From PNNG01 sp964577055 (GTDB lineage Bacteria > Bacteroidota > Bacteroidia > UBA7662), in contig CAZNWC010000003.1 in NCBI GenBank assembly GCA_964577055.1, forward strand, positions 62,001 to 126,000: a stretch of 64,000 nt of DNA, given 5' to 3'. This document shows positions 42,135 through 50,143 of the stretch, in pieces (within the stretch, counting starts at the first letter, position 1; the number at the start of each line of letters is the position of its first letter). Made by a program: the position numbers and the translations under genes. The notes beneath the pieces are model-generated. The model searched no databases. It was given only the letters and a program-made list of their open reading frames with translations, and was not told the DNA's origin.

Positions 42135-43520
42135 ATGGCAAAATTCCCCAAACTTAAAACCGGACAATGGCTTGCGATTGCCGTAGTGCTGCTCATTGTA
42201 TTCGCACTCATTGGCAAAAAAGCCGGCTGGATTGGTCAAAGCGAGCTCACCAAAGTGGCCGTTGAAAAAGCCGAAACACGTACCATTGTGGAGTCGGTAT
42301 TGGCGAACGGCAAAATCCAGCCCGAAATAGAAGTAAAACTTTCGTCCGAAATTTCGGGTGAAATCATTGGGCTGTATGTCAAAGAAGGCGATTCGGTGAC
42401 CAAAGGTCAGCTCATGGCCAAGGTAAATCCCGAGTTGATTTTGGCAGCCCTCGACCGCAACGAAGCGGCCATCAACAACGCCCGCGCCCAGTTGGCTTCG
42501 GCCCGTGCCAGGCTCAACCAATTGAAGGCCACCTTCGACAACAACATCAAGCCCAGCTACGAACGCAACAGTAAGTTGTTCAAAGACAAGGTGATTTCGC
42601 AAGCCGAATTCGACGCCAGCAAGGCGAGTTACGAGGCTTTTGTGCAAGATTTGGAAGCCGGTCGCCAGTCGATCATTGCCGCCGAATACACCGTTAAAAG
42701 TGCTGAGGCCACCCAAAAGGAAAGCCGTGAGCAGCTCACCCGCACCAATATTTACGCTCCTATCGATGGTATTGTTACCAAATTGAGCGTAGAAGTAGGT
42801 GAACGGGTGGTGGGCACCATCCAAATGGCCGGTACTGAGATGATTCGCATTGCCAACCTCAACCGCATGGAAGCCCAGGTAGACGTGAGCGAAAGTGATG
42901 TGGTGCGGGTGAAGTTGGGCGACAGTGTATTGATTGATGTGGATGCCTATCCCGGCCGCCAGTTCAAAGGCATTGTACGCGAAATTGCCAACAGCAGCAA
43001 CCAAAGTGTGATGGGTGCCGCCGACCAGGTGACCAATTTTGCTGTGAAAATCAGCCTGCTCAATGAGTCGTATGCCGACCTTACCGAAAAACGCGGCTAT
43101 CCGTTCCGCCCGGGCATGAGCAGCTCGGTGGAAATACTCACCAATCGCGTAGAAGGTGTTTTGGCTGTGCCCATTACCTCGGTTACCGTACGTGCTTTTG
43201 ATGAAAACGGCAAGATCAAAACCAAAAGGGGTAGCGAGCGTGGAGGTGAAGCATCGGCTGATGAAGAAAGCACTGAAAGCACCGATGAAGCCGCTGCCAG
43301 CAAGGAAGAATTACGCGAGGTAGTGTTTATTTTCGACAAAGACGAAGTGAAGGTCGTAGAGGTGAAAACGGGCATTCAAGATGACCGTTACATCCAGATC
43401 ATCAGTGGTTTGGAGCCGGGTGCGGAAGTGGTAACGGCCCCCTTCTCGGCCATCAGCAAAAAATTGAAAGACGGAGAAAAGGTGCAAAAAGTCAAAAAAG
43501 ACGACTTATTTAGCAACTGA
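42135..43520 (+). CDS. HlyD/RND-type periplasmic adaptor
   Basis: This 461-residue membrane-fusion protein has an N-terminal TM at about residues 12-28, a lipoyl half-motif (GEIIGLYVKEGDSVTKGQ), an alpha-hairpin, a second lipoyl half (IYAPIDGIVTKLSVEVGERV) and a beta-barrel. Near residues 355-395 an unusual acidic, Ser/Thr-rich linker (GGEASADEESTESTDE) interrupts the membrane-proximal domain. Neither an ABC nor an RND pump gene is adjacent, so the energising partner must lie elsewhere. Its stop shares one base with the gpsA start. Confidence 0.88.
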   Translation: MAKFPKLKTGQWLAIAVVLLIVFALIGKKAGWIGQSELTKVAVEKAETRTIVESVLANGKIQPEIEVKLSSEISGEIIGLYVKEGDSVTKGQLMAKVNPELILAALDRNEAAINNARAQLASARARLNQLKATFDNNIKPSYERNSKLFKDKVISQAEFDASKASYEAFVQDLEAGRQSIIAAEYTVKSAEATQKESREQLTRTNIYAPIDGIVTKLSVEVGERVVGTIQMAGTEMIRIANLNRMEAQVDVSESDVVRVKLGDSVLIDVDAYPGRQFKGIVREIANSSNQSVMGAADQVTNFAVKISLLNESYADLTEKRGYPFRPGMSSSVEILTNRVEGVLAVPITSVTVRAFDENGKIKTKRGSERGGEASADEESTESTDEAAASKEELREVVFIFDKDEVKVVEVKTGIQDDRYIQIISGLEPGAEVVTAPFSAISKKLKDGEKVQKVKKDDLFSN

Positions 43521-44521
43521 TGGAAGCAAAAACCAAAGTTGCGGTATTGGGCGGTGGTAGTTGGGCCACTGCCATTGTCAAAATGTTGAGCGACAACAAG
43601 GTGGATGTAAGCTGGTGGATGCGCGACATGGAGTCGGTTGCTTTCATCAACAAATTTCACCACAACCCGCGCTACATTCCCAGCGCCCAGCTCAAACTCA
43701 AAAGGGGTGCCGCCAGTACCGATCTCAACAAGGTGTTGCAAGGTGCCCATTTTGTGGTGATGGCCGTGCCTGCCGCTTTCCTCAAAGAGGCCTTGCAAAG
43801 CGTTACCAGTCAGCAGCTCGAAGGAAAGGTGATTGTGTCGGCCATCAAAGGCATGATACCGGATGAAAACCTGCTCATTGCCAATTTCTTTTTCAAGTAC
43901 TTCAATGTACCCGAGCACAGTTTTTTGGTGATCAGCGGTCCCTGCCATGCCGAAGAAGTGGCCCAGGAAAAGCTGAGCTACCTCACCATTGCCGGTGTAG
44001 ATGCCACCAAAGCCCAAAAATTTGCGGCATTGTTGCGCAACGACCGCTACATGAGCACCTCGGTAACCGACGATATTTATGGCACCGAATATTCGGCCGT
44101 GATGAAGAATATTTACGCCATTGCCGGGGGCATTGCCCATGGTTTGGGCTATGGCGATAACTACATGGCCGTACTGGTGAGCAATGCCATCATTGAGCTC
44201 AAGTTGTTTTTGCGCGAGGTGTATCCGGTGCGGCGCGACATCAAAGGTTCGGCCTACCTGGGCGATTTACTGGTGACGGCCTATTCTCAATTCAGTCGCA
44301 ACCGCACCTTTGGCAATATGATTGGCAAGGGTTACAGCGTAAAATCGGCCCAGTTCGAAATGAACATGGTGGCCGAAGGTTATTATGCCGTGCGTTCGGT
44401 GCACAACCTCAACAAGAAGCTCAAGTGCGAGCTGCCCATCGCCGAAACCGTGTACCGCATTTTGTATGAAGGCGCCAGTGCCCGGCAGGAATTCAAGCTC
44501 CTCAGCGAAAAGCTCCGATAA
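43520..44521 (+). CDS. gpsA: NAD(P)H-dependent glycerol-3-phosphate dehydrogenase
   Basis: This 333-residue cytosolic enzyme reduces dihydroxyacetone phosphate to sn-glycerol-3-phosphate for phospholipid synthesis. It has the Rossmann motif VLGGGSWATAIVKML, the segment VSAIKGMIPDENLL, the SGPCHAEEV loop and the catalytic Lys region YSAVMKNIYAIAGGIAHGLGYGDN. Length and motifs are normal. It is coupled to the preceding adaptor gene by a TGATG overlap and to the next gene by TAATG, an odd partnership that looks positional rather than functional. Confidence 0.92.
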   Translation: MEAKTKVAVLGGGSWATAIVKMLSDNKVDVSWWMRDMESVAFINKFHHNPRYIPSAQLKLKRGAASTDLNKVLQGAHFVVMAVPAAFLKEALQSVTSQQLEGKVIVSAIKGMIPDENLLIANFFFKYFNVPEHSFLVISGPCHAEEVAQEKLSYLTIAGVDATKAQKFAALLRNDRYMSTSVTDDIYGTEYSAVMKNIYAIAGGIAHGLGYGDNYMAVLVSNAIIELKLFLREVYPVRRDIKGSAYLGDLLVTAYSQFSRNRTFGNMIGKGYSVKSAQFEMNMVAEGYYAVRSVHNLNKKLKCELPIAETVYRILYEGASARQEFKLLSEKLR

Positions 44522-44808
44522 TGGATTACCAAATACAGCACAGGGAAGACGGCCACCGCGGCCGTTTTTTCATCCACCTCGCGGGTGTTGACGTTGCTGA
44601 AATGACCTATGTGTGGTCGGGTGACAACCGCTTCATCATCGATCATACAGAAGTAAGCGATGTGCTGCGTGGTACGGGAGCTGGCAAAAAGCTGGTGGCT
44701 GCCGGTGCTGCTTATGCCCGCGAAAAGGGCGTGAAAATATTGCCGCTTTGTCCGTTCGCCAAGCGGGTGATGGAAGGCGATGCGGCCTATGCCGATGTGT
44801 TAGGGTAG
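44521..44808 (+). CDS. Small GNAT-family N-acetyltransferase (COG2388 type)
   Basis: This 95-residue protein is a minimal GNAT domain. VLRGTGAGKKLVAAGAAYARE is the acetyl-CoA pyrophosphate-binding motif A, followed by VKILPLCPFAKRVME. Family members of this size are annotated as YjdJ-like acetyltransferases of unknown substrate. Its ATG overlaps the gpsA stop by one base. Confidence 0.87.
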   Translation: MDYQIQHREDGHRGRFFIHLAGVDVAEMTYVWSGDNRFIIDHTEVSDVLRGTGAGKKLVAAGAAYAREKGVKILPLCPFAKRVMEGDAAYADVLG

Positions 44809-44809
44809 A

Positions 44810-44876
44810 GGCGGTCAGCGGTTAGCCATCGGCGGTCAGCCGACTGCCAAACGCCGATTGCTGACTGCCAAACGCA
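44810..44876. repeat. Intergenic GGTCAGC / CTGCCAAACGC repeat
   Basis: GGCGGTCAGC occurs twice and CTGCCAAACGC twice within 67 bases, with inverted partner GCTGACTGCC, so a hairpin is possible. GCCAAACGCC also occurs inverted near 29995-30008 (GGCGTTTGGC). Confidence 0.7.
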
Positions 44877-44906
44877 CATCTCCGCTTTCTTTGCTTAATT
44901 TGCAGC

Positions 44907-45836
44907 ATGCTTCGTCGCCTCAAACTAGCCTACGCCGCCTACAACGCTTTTAAGCCCCATTTGCTGCGCCACAACCTGCCAGCTTACAAAGCTAATGGTT
45001 TGCGGAAGTTTTACTTTTCGCCTGTTTCGAGTGCCGATTTTGCACATTTGCCGGCCCAACAGCTGCCATTGCCTACGGTCGCAGCAATTCGCCAAACGGC
45101 CCTTTACCAGCAAGCCGATGCCGATACGCGCGCCAGTTTGGAAGCCTATCCCCAAACCGGATTTGCCGTGCTCAAGGGCTTTTTAACACCCGAAGAGGCC
45201 AAGGCCATCAACCGCGAGGTCAAAGGCCTCATGGACAGCGGTACCGTGAAATACCGCTACCGCAACAAGCTCACCCAGCTGATCTTGCGCAGCGACAACA
45301 TCCGCGAAAAAGGCCTGCGCCCGCCATTGCTTGAGCTTCTCGGGGTGCTGCTGCAAGGCAAGGCCAGGCTGTTCCACAGCATCAACTTCATTACGGGCAG
45401 CGAGCAGCACACCCACAGCGACAGCATCCACATGACCACCTACCCCGCCGGCGGCATGTTGGGCGTGTGGTTTGCCCTCGAAAACACCGACGCGGCCAAC
45501 GGTCCCCTGCACTACTACCCCGGCAGCCACCTGCTGCCCTACTACCTCAATGCCGATTACGATAACCAAGGCAATGCTTGGCTCATTGGCGACAAGGATT
45601 ATTCGGCCTACGAAGACCTCATTGCCCGCAAAATCGCCGAGCTAGGCCTTCCCCGCACCGATTTCCACGCGGCCCAGGGCGATGTGCTCATTTGGCATGC
45701 CAACCTCTTCCACGGCGGCAATCCCCAAACCGACAAAAGCCGCACCCGCCAAAGCATGGTCTTCCACTACTTCCGCGAAGGGGTGGTGTGCTACCACGAA
45801 ATCACGCAAAGGCCGGCTTTGGTGCATGGATTTTGA
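44907..45836 (+). CDS. Phytanoyl-CoA dioxygenase (PhyH) family protein
   Basis: This 309-residue protein is a putative Fe(II)/2-oxoglutarate oxygenase. The iron facial triad appears as HSD (in EQHTHSDSIHMTTYP) and a distal His in WHANLFHGG. The 2-oxoglutarate Arg is in KSRTRQSMVFHYF. The N-terminal 80 residues are helical and not part of the core. The substrate is unknown. Members hydroxylate lipids, ectoine or small metabolites. The start has a near-consensus -7 box (TTAATTTG) four bases upstream. Confidence 0.85.
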   Translation: MLRRLKLAYAAYNAFKPHLLRHNLPAYKANGLRKFYFSPVSSADFAHLPAQQLPLPTVAAIRQTALYQQADADTRASLEAYPQTGFAVLKGFLTPEEAKAINREVKGLMDSGTVKYRYRNKLTQLILRSDNIREKGLRPPLLELLGVLLQGKARLFHSINFITGSEQHTHSDSIHMTTYPAGGMLGVWFALENTDAANGPLHYYPGSHLLPYYLNADYDNQGNAWLIGDKDYSAYEDLIARKIAELGLPRTDFHAAQGDVLIWHANLFHGGNPQTDKSRTRQSMVFHYFREGVVCYHEITQRPALVHGF

Positions 45837-46145
45837 TTGGTTGTGAAGATGATTCAGGTTTCTTGCAGAATAAATTGCAAACCGAGTCATAAACTAATCA
45901 TGAAAATTTTAGAGATTAGTTAAAGCATGCCCTGGCTTTACGGTCGAGGAGAAGTTCGTCCCCGACCAAGAGTTTCTCGTTTATCACCAAGAGCAAGTGT
46001 TCATAAAATAAATGACTCTCTGTTCTAAGAACTGACTTGTTCTTTTTTGCGCTGGTCGCATCTCCGAGATCCCATTTGAACGCATTAAAATCGGTTCATT
46101 AACCTTAATTGAGCCAATACCTTATTTAATATTTAGATTGTAAAC
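45837..46145. other. AT-rich intergenic stretch, no gene seen
   Basis: It contains a weak terminator-like hairpin (46027-46048) and an extra CTTATTTAA half-site at 46121-46129 related to the palindromes around the Fic gene. No ORF with family resemblance is present. Confidence 0.6.
46027..46048 (+). terminator. Weak terminator-like hairpin
   Basis: A six-pair AT-rich stem AAGAAC/GTTCTT with loop TGACTT is followed by TTTT. It lies 190 bases after the PhyH gene. Confidence 0.35.
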
Positions 46146-46169
46146 TTAAATAAGAGAATCTTTATTTAA
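46146..46169. promoter_or_regulatory. Palindrome upstream of the Fic gene (possible operator)
   Basis: TTAAATAA and TTATTTAA are perfect inverted 8-mers separated by eight bases, 34 bases before the Fic start. Similar palindromes follow the gene at 47413-47437 and 47454-47477. Confidence 0.55.
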
Positions 46170-46191
46170 CTTTACAGCGTTATCCTTTAAT

Positions 46192-46200
46192 AAGGAGGTG
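46192..46200 (+). promoter_or_regulatory. Strong Shine-Dalgarno sequence of the Fic gene
   Basis: AAGGAGGTG lies four bases (from the end of GGAGG) before the ATG at 46203. It is the best ribosome-binding site in the window, whereas most genes here show none. Confidence 0.75.
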
Positions 46201-46202
46201 GC

Positions 46203-47357
46203 ATGGGCAAAGCAGCAGTTAAGGTGATTGACCAATTTTCGGCGGGGATTTATACCAAACAGCTGAATTACAAGGCATTTTCGCCTTCCGCCATCAATGG
46301 CCATTGGGCGTGGGACGATCGTGAGTTGACCAAACTATCGGAAAAGGCGGCCATTGCCATGGGGCAGCTCGATGCTTATGCCCATCAAATACCCAATATC
46401 GACCATTTCATTCGCATGTATGTGGTGAAAGAGGCAACGGTTTCGAGTCGCATTGAAGGCACCCAAACGCATATGGAAGAGGCTATTTTGGGGGTAGAGC
46501 ACATACAGCCCGAGCGGCGCGACGATTGGCTGGAAGTGAACAACTACATTCAGGCACTCAATGAGTGCATTGCGCGGCTTCCCCAATTGCCACTTAGCTC
46601 GCGCTTGTTCAAACAGGCACACAGTACTTTGTTGCAAGGCGCACGGGGCGAGCACAAACAACCCGGGGCTTTTCGGCGAAGTCAAAATTGGATTGGTGGC
46701 GCGTCCTTATCGGTGGCTACTTTTATTCCTCCGCTGTGGCAAGAGGTAGATCCGTTGATGGGCGATTTGGAAAATTTTCTGCACAACGACGATACCGGCC
46801 TGACCGATCTCATGAAAATTGCGGTGGCGCACTATCAGTTTGAAACCATTCACCCCTTTTTAGACGGAAATGGCCGCATTGGCAGGTTGATGATTACGCT
46901 TTACCTCGTGGAAAAGGGCATTATTTCGCAACCGGTGCTTTATCTGTCTGATTTTTTCGACAAAAACCGAAGCATGTACTACGACAAGCTGACTTTGGTC
47001 CGCACCCAAAACGAACTGTTGGAATGGGTAAAGTTCTTTTTAAGGGGTGTTATTGACACTTGTCATAGTTCCATCGAAACCCTCAAAGGCATCATTGCCT
47101 TGAAGAAGGAATGCGAAGAAAAACGCATTTACAGCTTGGGCAAAAAAGTGAATGTGGCCAAGTCGCTGCTCGATTTTTTGTTTCAACAGCCAGTGGTTGA
47201 TGCCGATGTAATTGCCAAACAATTGGGTACTTCACGTGTATCGGCTTACAAACTCGTGGAAGATTTTACCAGGCTGGGCATTCTTCACGAAATGACCGGC
47301 GCCAAAAGGAATAGGATGTACATTTTTGAGGAGTACTTTACGCTCTTTAAGCGGTAA
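46203..47357 (+). CDS. Fic family protein with C-terminal winged helix
   Basis: This 384-residue protein likely transfers AMP (or another nucleotide part) to hydroxyl side chains of target proteins. The Fic core motif HPFLDGNGRIGR is at about residue 217 and complete. The class II inhibitory helix motif (SSRIEG, about residue 80) lies in its own N-terminal domain, so no separate antitoxin is needed. A Fic_N region precedes it, and residues 315-375 form a winged HTH (DADVIAKQLGTSRVSAYKLVEDFTRLGI). The DNA-binding domain and palindromes on both sides suggest autoregulation. Surrounding DNA is AT-rich and the ribosome-binding site atypical, consistent with horizontal gain. Confidence 0.9.
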   Translation: MGKAAVKVIDQFSAGIYTKQLNYKAFSPSAINGHWAWDDRELTKLSEKAAIAMGQLDAYAHQIPNIDHFIRMYVVKEATVSSRIEGTQTHMEEAILGVEHIQPERRDDWLEVNNYIQALNECIARLPQLPLSSRLFKQAHSTLLQGARGEHKQPGAFRRSQNWIGGASLSVATFIPPLWQEVDPLMGDLENFLHNDDTGLTDLMKIAVAHYQFETIHPFLDGNGRIGRLMITLYLVEKGIISQPVLYLSDFFDKNRSMYYDKLTLVRTQNELLEWVKFFLRGVIDTCHSSIETLKGIIALKKECEEKRIYSLGKKVNVAKSLLDFLFQQPVVDADVIAKQLGTSRVSAYKLVEDFTRLGILHEMTGAKRNRMYIFEEYFTLFKR

Positions 47358-47412
47358 TTGCCAAATCGGGCAGGAGAATGCTCTGTTTTGGCTCTCCGGA
47401 ATTGGTTAAAGG

Positions 47413-47437
47413 TTAAATAAGAGCAAGGCTTATTTAG
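47413..47437. repeat. Palindrome downstream of the Fic gene, copy 2
   Basis: TTAAATAAG and CTTATTTAG form an inverted repeat with seven bases between (one mismatch), followed by CTTTA as in the upstream copy (ACTTTA). Confidence 0.6.
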
Positions 47438-47453
47438 CTTTAAGCCTTTAAAC

Positions 47454-47477
47454 TTAAATAGCAGATTGCTTAGTTAA
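47454..47477. repeat. Palindrome downstream of the Fic gene, copy 3 (degenerate)
   Basis: TTAAATAGC and GCTTAGTTAA form an imperfect inverted repeat with a five-base centre and one indel. It is preceded by AAAC like the upstream copy. Confidence 0.45.
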
Positions 47478-47499
47478 CCTTCGGGCGCCTGTGGAAATG

Positions 47500-47519
47500 A
47501 AAAAAGCCCCTTGCGGGGC
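47500..47519 (-). terminator. Intrinsic terminator of the menaquinone unit
   Basis: On the minus strand GCCCC-GCAA-GGGGC is followed by TTTTTT. It lies 135 bases after the menB stop. Confidence 0.75.
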
Positions 47520-47535
47520 CGGAGTAAATTTAAAA

Positions 47536-47560
47536 CACGGAGGGCACGGAGGACACGGAG
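47536..47560. repeat. Tandem CACGGAGG(N) repeat
   Basis: Three 9-bp units, CACGGAGGG, CACGGAGGA and CACGGAG. The sequence with flanking TTTAAAA is the reverse complement of the tail of the 29.7-30.0 kb direct repeats (CTCCGTGTTTTGC). Confidence 0.75.
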
Positions 47561-47653
47561 AAATGGGACATTCATTCGTCTGCGGCCTCCGCTCTGTAAG
47601 CGAAGCAGGTGCAGCAAAACGCTCTGTTTCTTTGCGGTTTAAAGCGCCTGCGG

Positions 47654-48478
47654 CTACGGGAACTTCGGGAACTTCGAAAAATCAGGCTGGCGCTTCTCTA
47701 AGAATGAGTTTTTGCCTTCCTTGGCTTCGTCGCTGAGGTAGTAAAGCAGGGTGGCGTTGCCAGCGAGTTCCTGGATGCCGGCCTGGCCGTCGAGTTCGGC
47801 GTTGAAGGCCGATTTGAGCATGCGCAGGGCAATCGGACTCTTGGCCAACATCTTGCGGCACCACGCCATGGTGGCTTCTTCGAGCTGGTCGAGGGGAACC
47901 ACTTTGTTCACCAAACCCATGTCGAGGGCTTCTTGGGCGTCGTACTGGTCGCAGAGGTACCAAATTTCGCGGGCTTTCTTTTGGCCAACGATGCGGGCCA
48001 GGTAAGAAGCGCCAAAACCACCGTCGAAACTGCCCACTTTCGGTCCGGTTTGGCCAAAACGGGCATTGTCGGCAGCAATGCTGAGGTCGCATACCACGTG
48101 CAAAACGTGACCGCCACCAATGGCCCAGCCAGCTACCATGGCCACCACGGGCTTGGGAATGCGGCGGATTTGCATCTGCAGGTCGAGTACATTCAGGCGC
48201 GGCACCTGGTCGTCGCCAATGTAGCCGCCATGACCGCGTACACTTTGGTCGCCACCGCTGCAAAAGGCCTTTCCGCCTTCGCCTGTGAGTATCACCACGC
48301 CCACACGCTCGTCTTGCCGGGCCAATTCCATGGCTTCACTCATTTCCTTAACGGTGAGCGGGGTGAAGGCGTTGTGCTTTTCGGGACGGTTGATGCTGAT
48401 TTTGGCAACGCCCTCGTAGTACGAAAACTTGATTTCTTTGTATTCCTTGATGGTTTCCCAGGGGAATTTACTGGTCAT
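47654..48478 (-). CDS. menB: 1,4-dihydroxy-2-naphthoyl-CoA synthase
   Basis: This 274-residue crotonase-fold enzyme closes the ring of o-succinylbenzoyl-CoA in menaquinone synthesis. It has the signature FCSGGDQSVRGHGGYIGDD, an oxyanion segment AGWAIGGGHVLHVVCDLSIA and SFDGGFGASYLARIVGQKKAREIWYL, which separate MenB from other crotonases. The C-terminal FLEKRQPDFSKFPKFP is also typical. Its ATG overlaps the menD stop by four bases. Confidence 0.96.
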   Translation of the reverse strand: MTSKFPWETIKEYKEIKFSYYEGVAKISINRPEKHNAFTPLTVKEMSEAMELARQDERVGVVILTGEGGKAFCSGGDQSVRGHGGYIGDDQVPRLNVLDLQMQIRRIPKPVVAMVAGWAIGGGHVLHVVCDLSIAADNARFGQTGPKVGSFDGGFGASYLARIVGQKKAREIWYLCDQYDAQEALDMGLVNKVVPLDQLEEATMAWCRKMLAKSPIALRMLKSAFNAELDGQAGIQELAGNATLLYYLSDEAKEGKNSFLEKRQPDFSKFPKFP

Positions 48479-50133
48479 GGTTGTGAATTTATGAGTTCGA
48501 GGTATTGGTTATAAACGCTTTCGTTCACCGAAGGTTCGGTGCGGATTTCAAGCAACTGGCAGCCATCGGTTTTTTGCAGCTGCTGCAGGGCTTGCTGCAA
48601 AGATAGGGCATCGGTGGCCAGCAGGTAAGGCAATTGCCAGGCGGCGGCCATGGCTTGCAGGTTGATGGTGCGGGGCGTAGCGAAAAATGCCTCCCGCTCG
48701 GGCTGGGTCTTGGGACCAGGTATCTGCCTGAAAATATCGCCTCCTCCATTGTTAAACACCACGATCCGCAGGTTTGTGGGGCGTTCACTGCTGCTGAAGG
48801 CATTGAGGTCGTAAGCAAACGACAGCTCGCCGGTGAGCAACCACACCTTTTCGTTGCGCTGGCTGGCAAAACCCAGGGCCGTGCTGTTCACCCCGTCGAT
48901 ACCGCTGGTGCCCCGGTTGGCATGCACCCAATGCAGCGCGGGCCAGTGTGGCAGGTTTTGCCAATGGCGGATGGGGGTGCTGTTGCCCAAATGCAGGCTG
49001 TCGCCCGCAGGCAAAAGTTGGCTCAGCTGGTTGAAAGCAGCCATATCGCCAAAAGGAAGGCCTTCGAACCATGCATTCAGGCGGCTATTCAGGCTGTTTT
49101 GTGCCTTTTGCCACTGCTGCTGGTATTGTCCGTCGCCGAGGGGCAAGGCCGCCAAGGCACTGAGCACCTCGTTTGGGCTGGCGGCCAGAAGTCGACCGGC
49201 TTGTTGAAAAGGATCGGCCAACTGCTGTAAAGCATCGATGCGCCAGTGCTGTCGGGCCGGGTATTGGCGGAGGTAGAGTTTGAGTTGTTTCGACACCACC
49301 TGCTGTCCCCAGCTGATGAGCAAATCGGGTTTGAGGGCAGCCGGACGTGCACGCAACAAGGCCTCGTGCTGGCTGATGCCGCCGGGGCAATTGGCCACGG
49401 CTTCGGAAAGCAAACACACCCGCGGGTCGCGGAGCAGCTGCTGCAACAGGGCTTGCTGGGCAGCATCGGGCGCTTGTTGTCCGGGTACCAGCAAAATGGA
49501 GCGCGCTGCTTGCCAGGTGGCAGCATCGGCTTCAGTGAGTGCAAAAGCGGGTGAACCGGCATCCCAGCTCCAGCGGTTCATGGGTTGCTCGGCGGGCAAG
49601 GGCTCGTACAGCGGCTCGCTGAGGGGAATGTTGAGGTGGGCAGGTCCCCTTTGGTTCAAGGCGGCCTGCCAGGCTTGCTGCACCAGGCGGGCGGCATGCC
49701 AACGTTCGGTTTCGGTGATGGCGTTTTCGGGCAAACTGGCCGCAAAAACGGTATGCGGTCCCAAGGCGCCTTGCTGGCGAATGGTTTGTCCGTCTAACTG
49801 GTCTACCCAGGCTGCAGGCCTATCGGCCGACAAAATGAGCAGCGGAATGCGCAAATAAAAGGCTTCGGCCACAGCAGGTGCCAAATTCAGCAAGGCCGTA
49901 CCAGAGGTGCAGACCACAGCCACGGGTTTGTGGCTGGCCAAAGCTTTACCCAGGGCAATGTAGCCGGCAGCACGCTCGTCGATGACGGTGCTGGTGGCGA
50001 AACCACCATGGCGGGCAAAACCGAGGGTGAGGGGTGCGGAGCGCGAGCCCGGACAAATCACTACCTCCTGCAAACCCATCTCGTGGAGGAGCTGGAGCAG
50101 GTCGGTGAGCTGTTGTTTGGGTGGGTATTGCAT
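48475..50133 (-). CDS. menD: 2-succinyl-5-enolpyruvyl-6-hydroxy-3-cyclohexene-1-carboxylate synthase
   Basis: This 552-residue thiamine-diphosphate enzyme adds 2-oxoglutarate-derived succinyl semialdehyde to isochorismate. The N-terminal PYR domain shows EVVICPGSRSAPLTLGFARH and the glutamate in VIDERAAGYIALG. The C-terminal PP domain has the cofactor motif VFNNGGGDIFRQIPG. The ATG at 50133 gives the standard MenD start (MQYPPKQQLTDLLQLL). The longer open frame upstream overlaps menF. It follows menF by ten bases. Confidence 0.95.
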   Translation of the reverse strand: MQYPPKQQLTDLLQLLHEMGLQEVVICPGSRSAPLTLGFARHGGFATSTVIDERAAGYIALGKALASHKPVAVVCTSGTALLNLAPAVAEAFYLRIPLLILSADRPAAWVDQLDGQTIRQQGALGPHTVFAASLPENAITETERWHAARLVQQAWQAALNQRGPAHLNIPLSEPLYEPLPAEQPMNRWSWDAGSPAFALTEADAATWQAARSILLVPGQQAPDAAQQALLQQLLRDPRVCLLSEAVANCPGGISQHEALLRARPAALKPDLLISWGQQVVSKQLKLYLRQYPARQHWRIDALQQLADPFQQAGRLLAASPNEVLSALAALPLGDGQYQQQWQKAQNSLNSRLNAWFEGLPFGDMAAFNQLSQLLPAGDSLHLGNSTPIRHWQNLPHWPALHWVHANRGTSGIDGVNSTALGFASQRNEKVWLLTGELSFAYDLNAFSSSERPTNLRIVVFNNGGGDIFRQIPGPKTQPEREAFFATPRTINLQAMAAAWQLPYLLATDALSLQQALQQLQKTDGCQLLEIRTEPSVNESVYNQYLELINSQP

Positions 50134-50143
50134 GCGCCGCGTT

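Noticed and set aside
46203..47357. Fic/antitoxin two-gene toxin-antitoxin system
   Set aside because: The inhibitory motif is inside the Fic protein and no small antitoxin gene lies on either side.
47491..47736. Plus-strand ORF after the Fic gene
   Set aside because: It spans a terminator and the CACGGAGG repeat and overlaps the 3' end of menB on the other strand.
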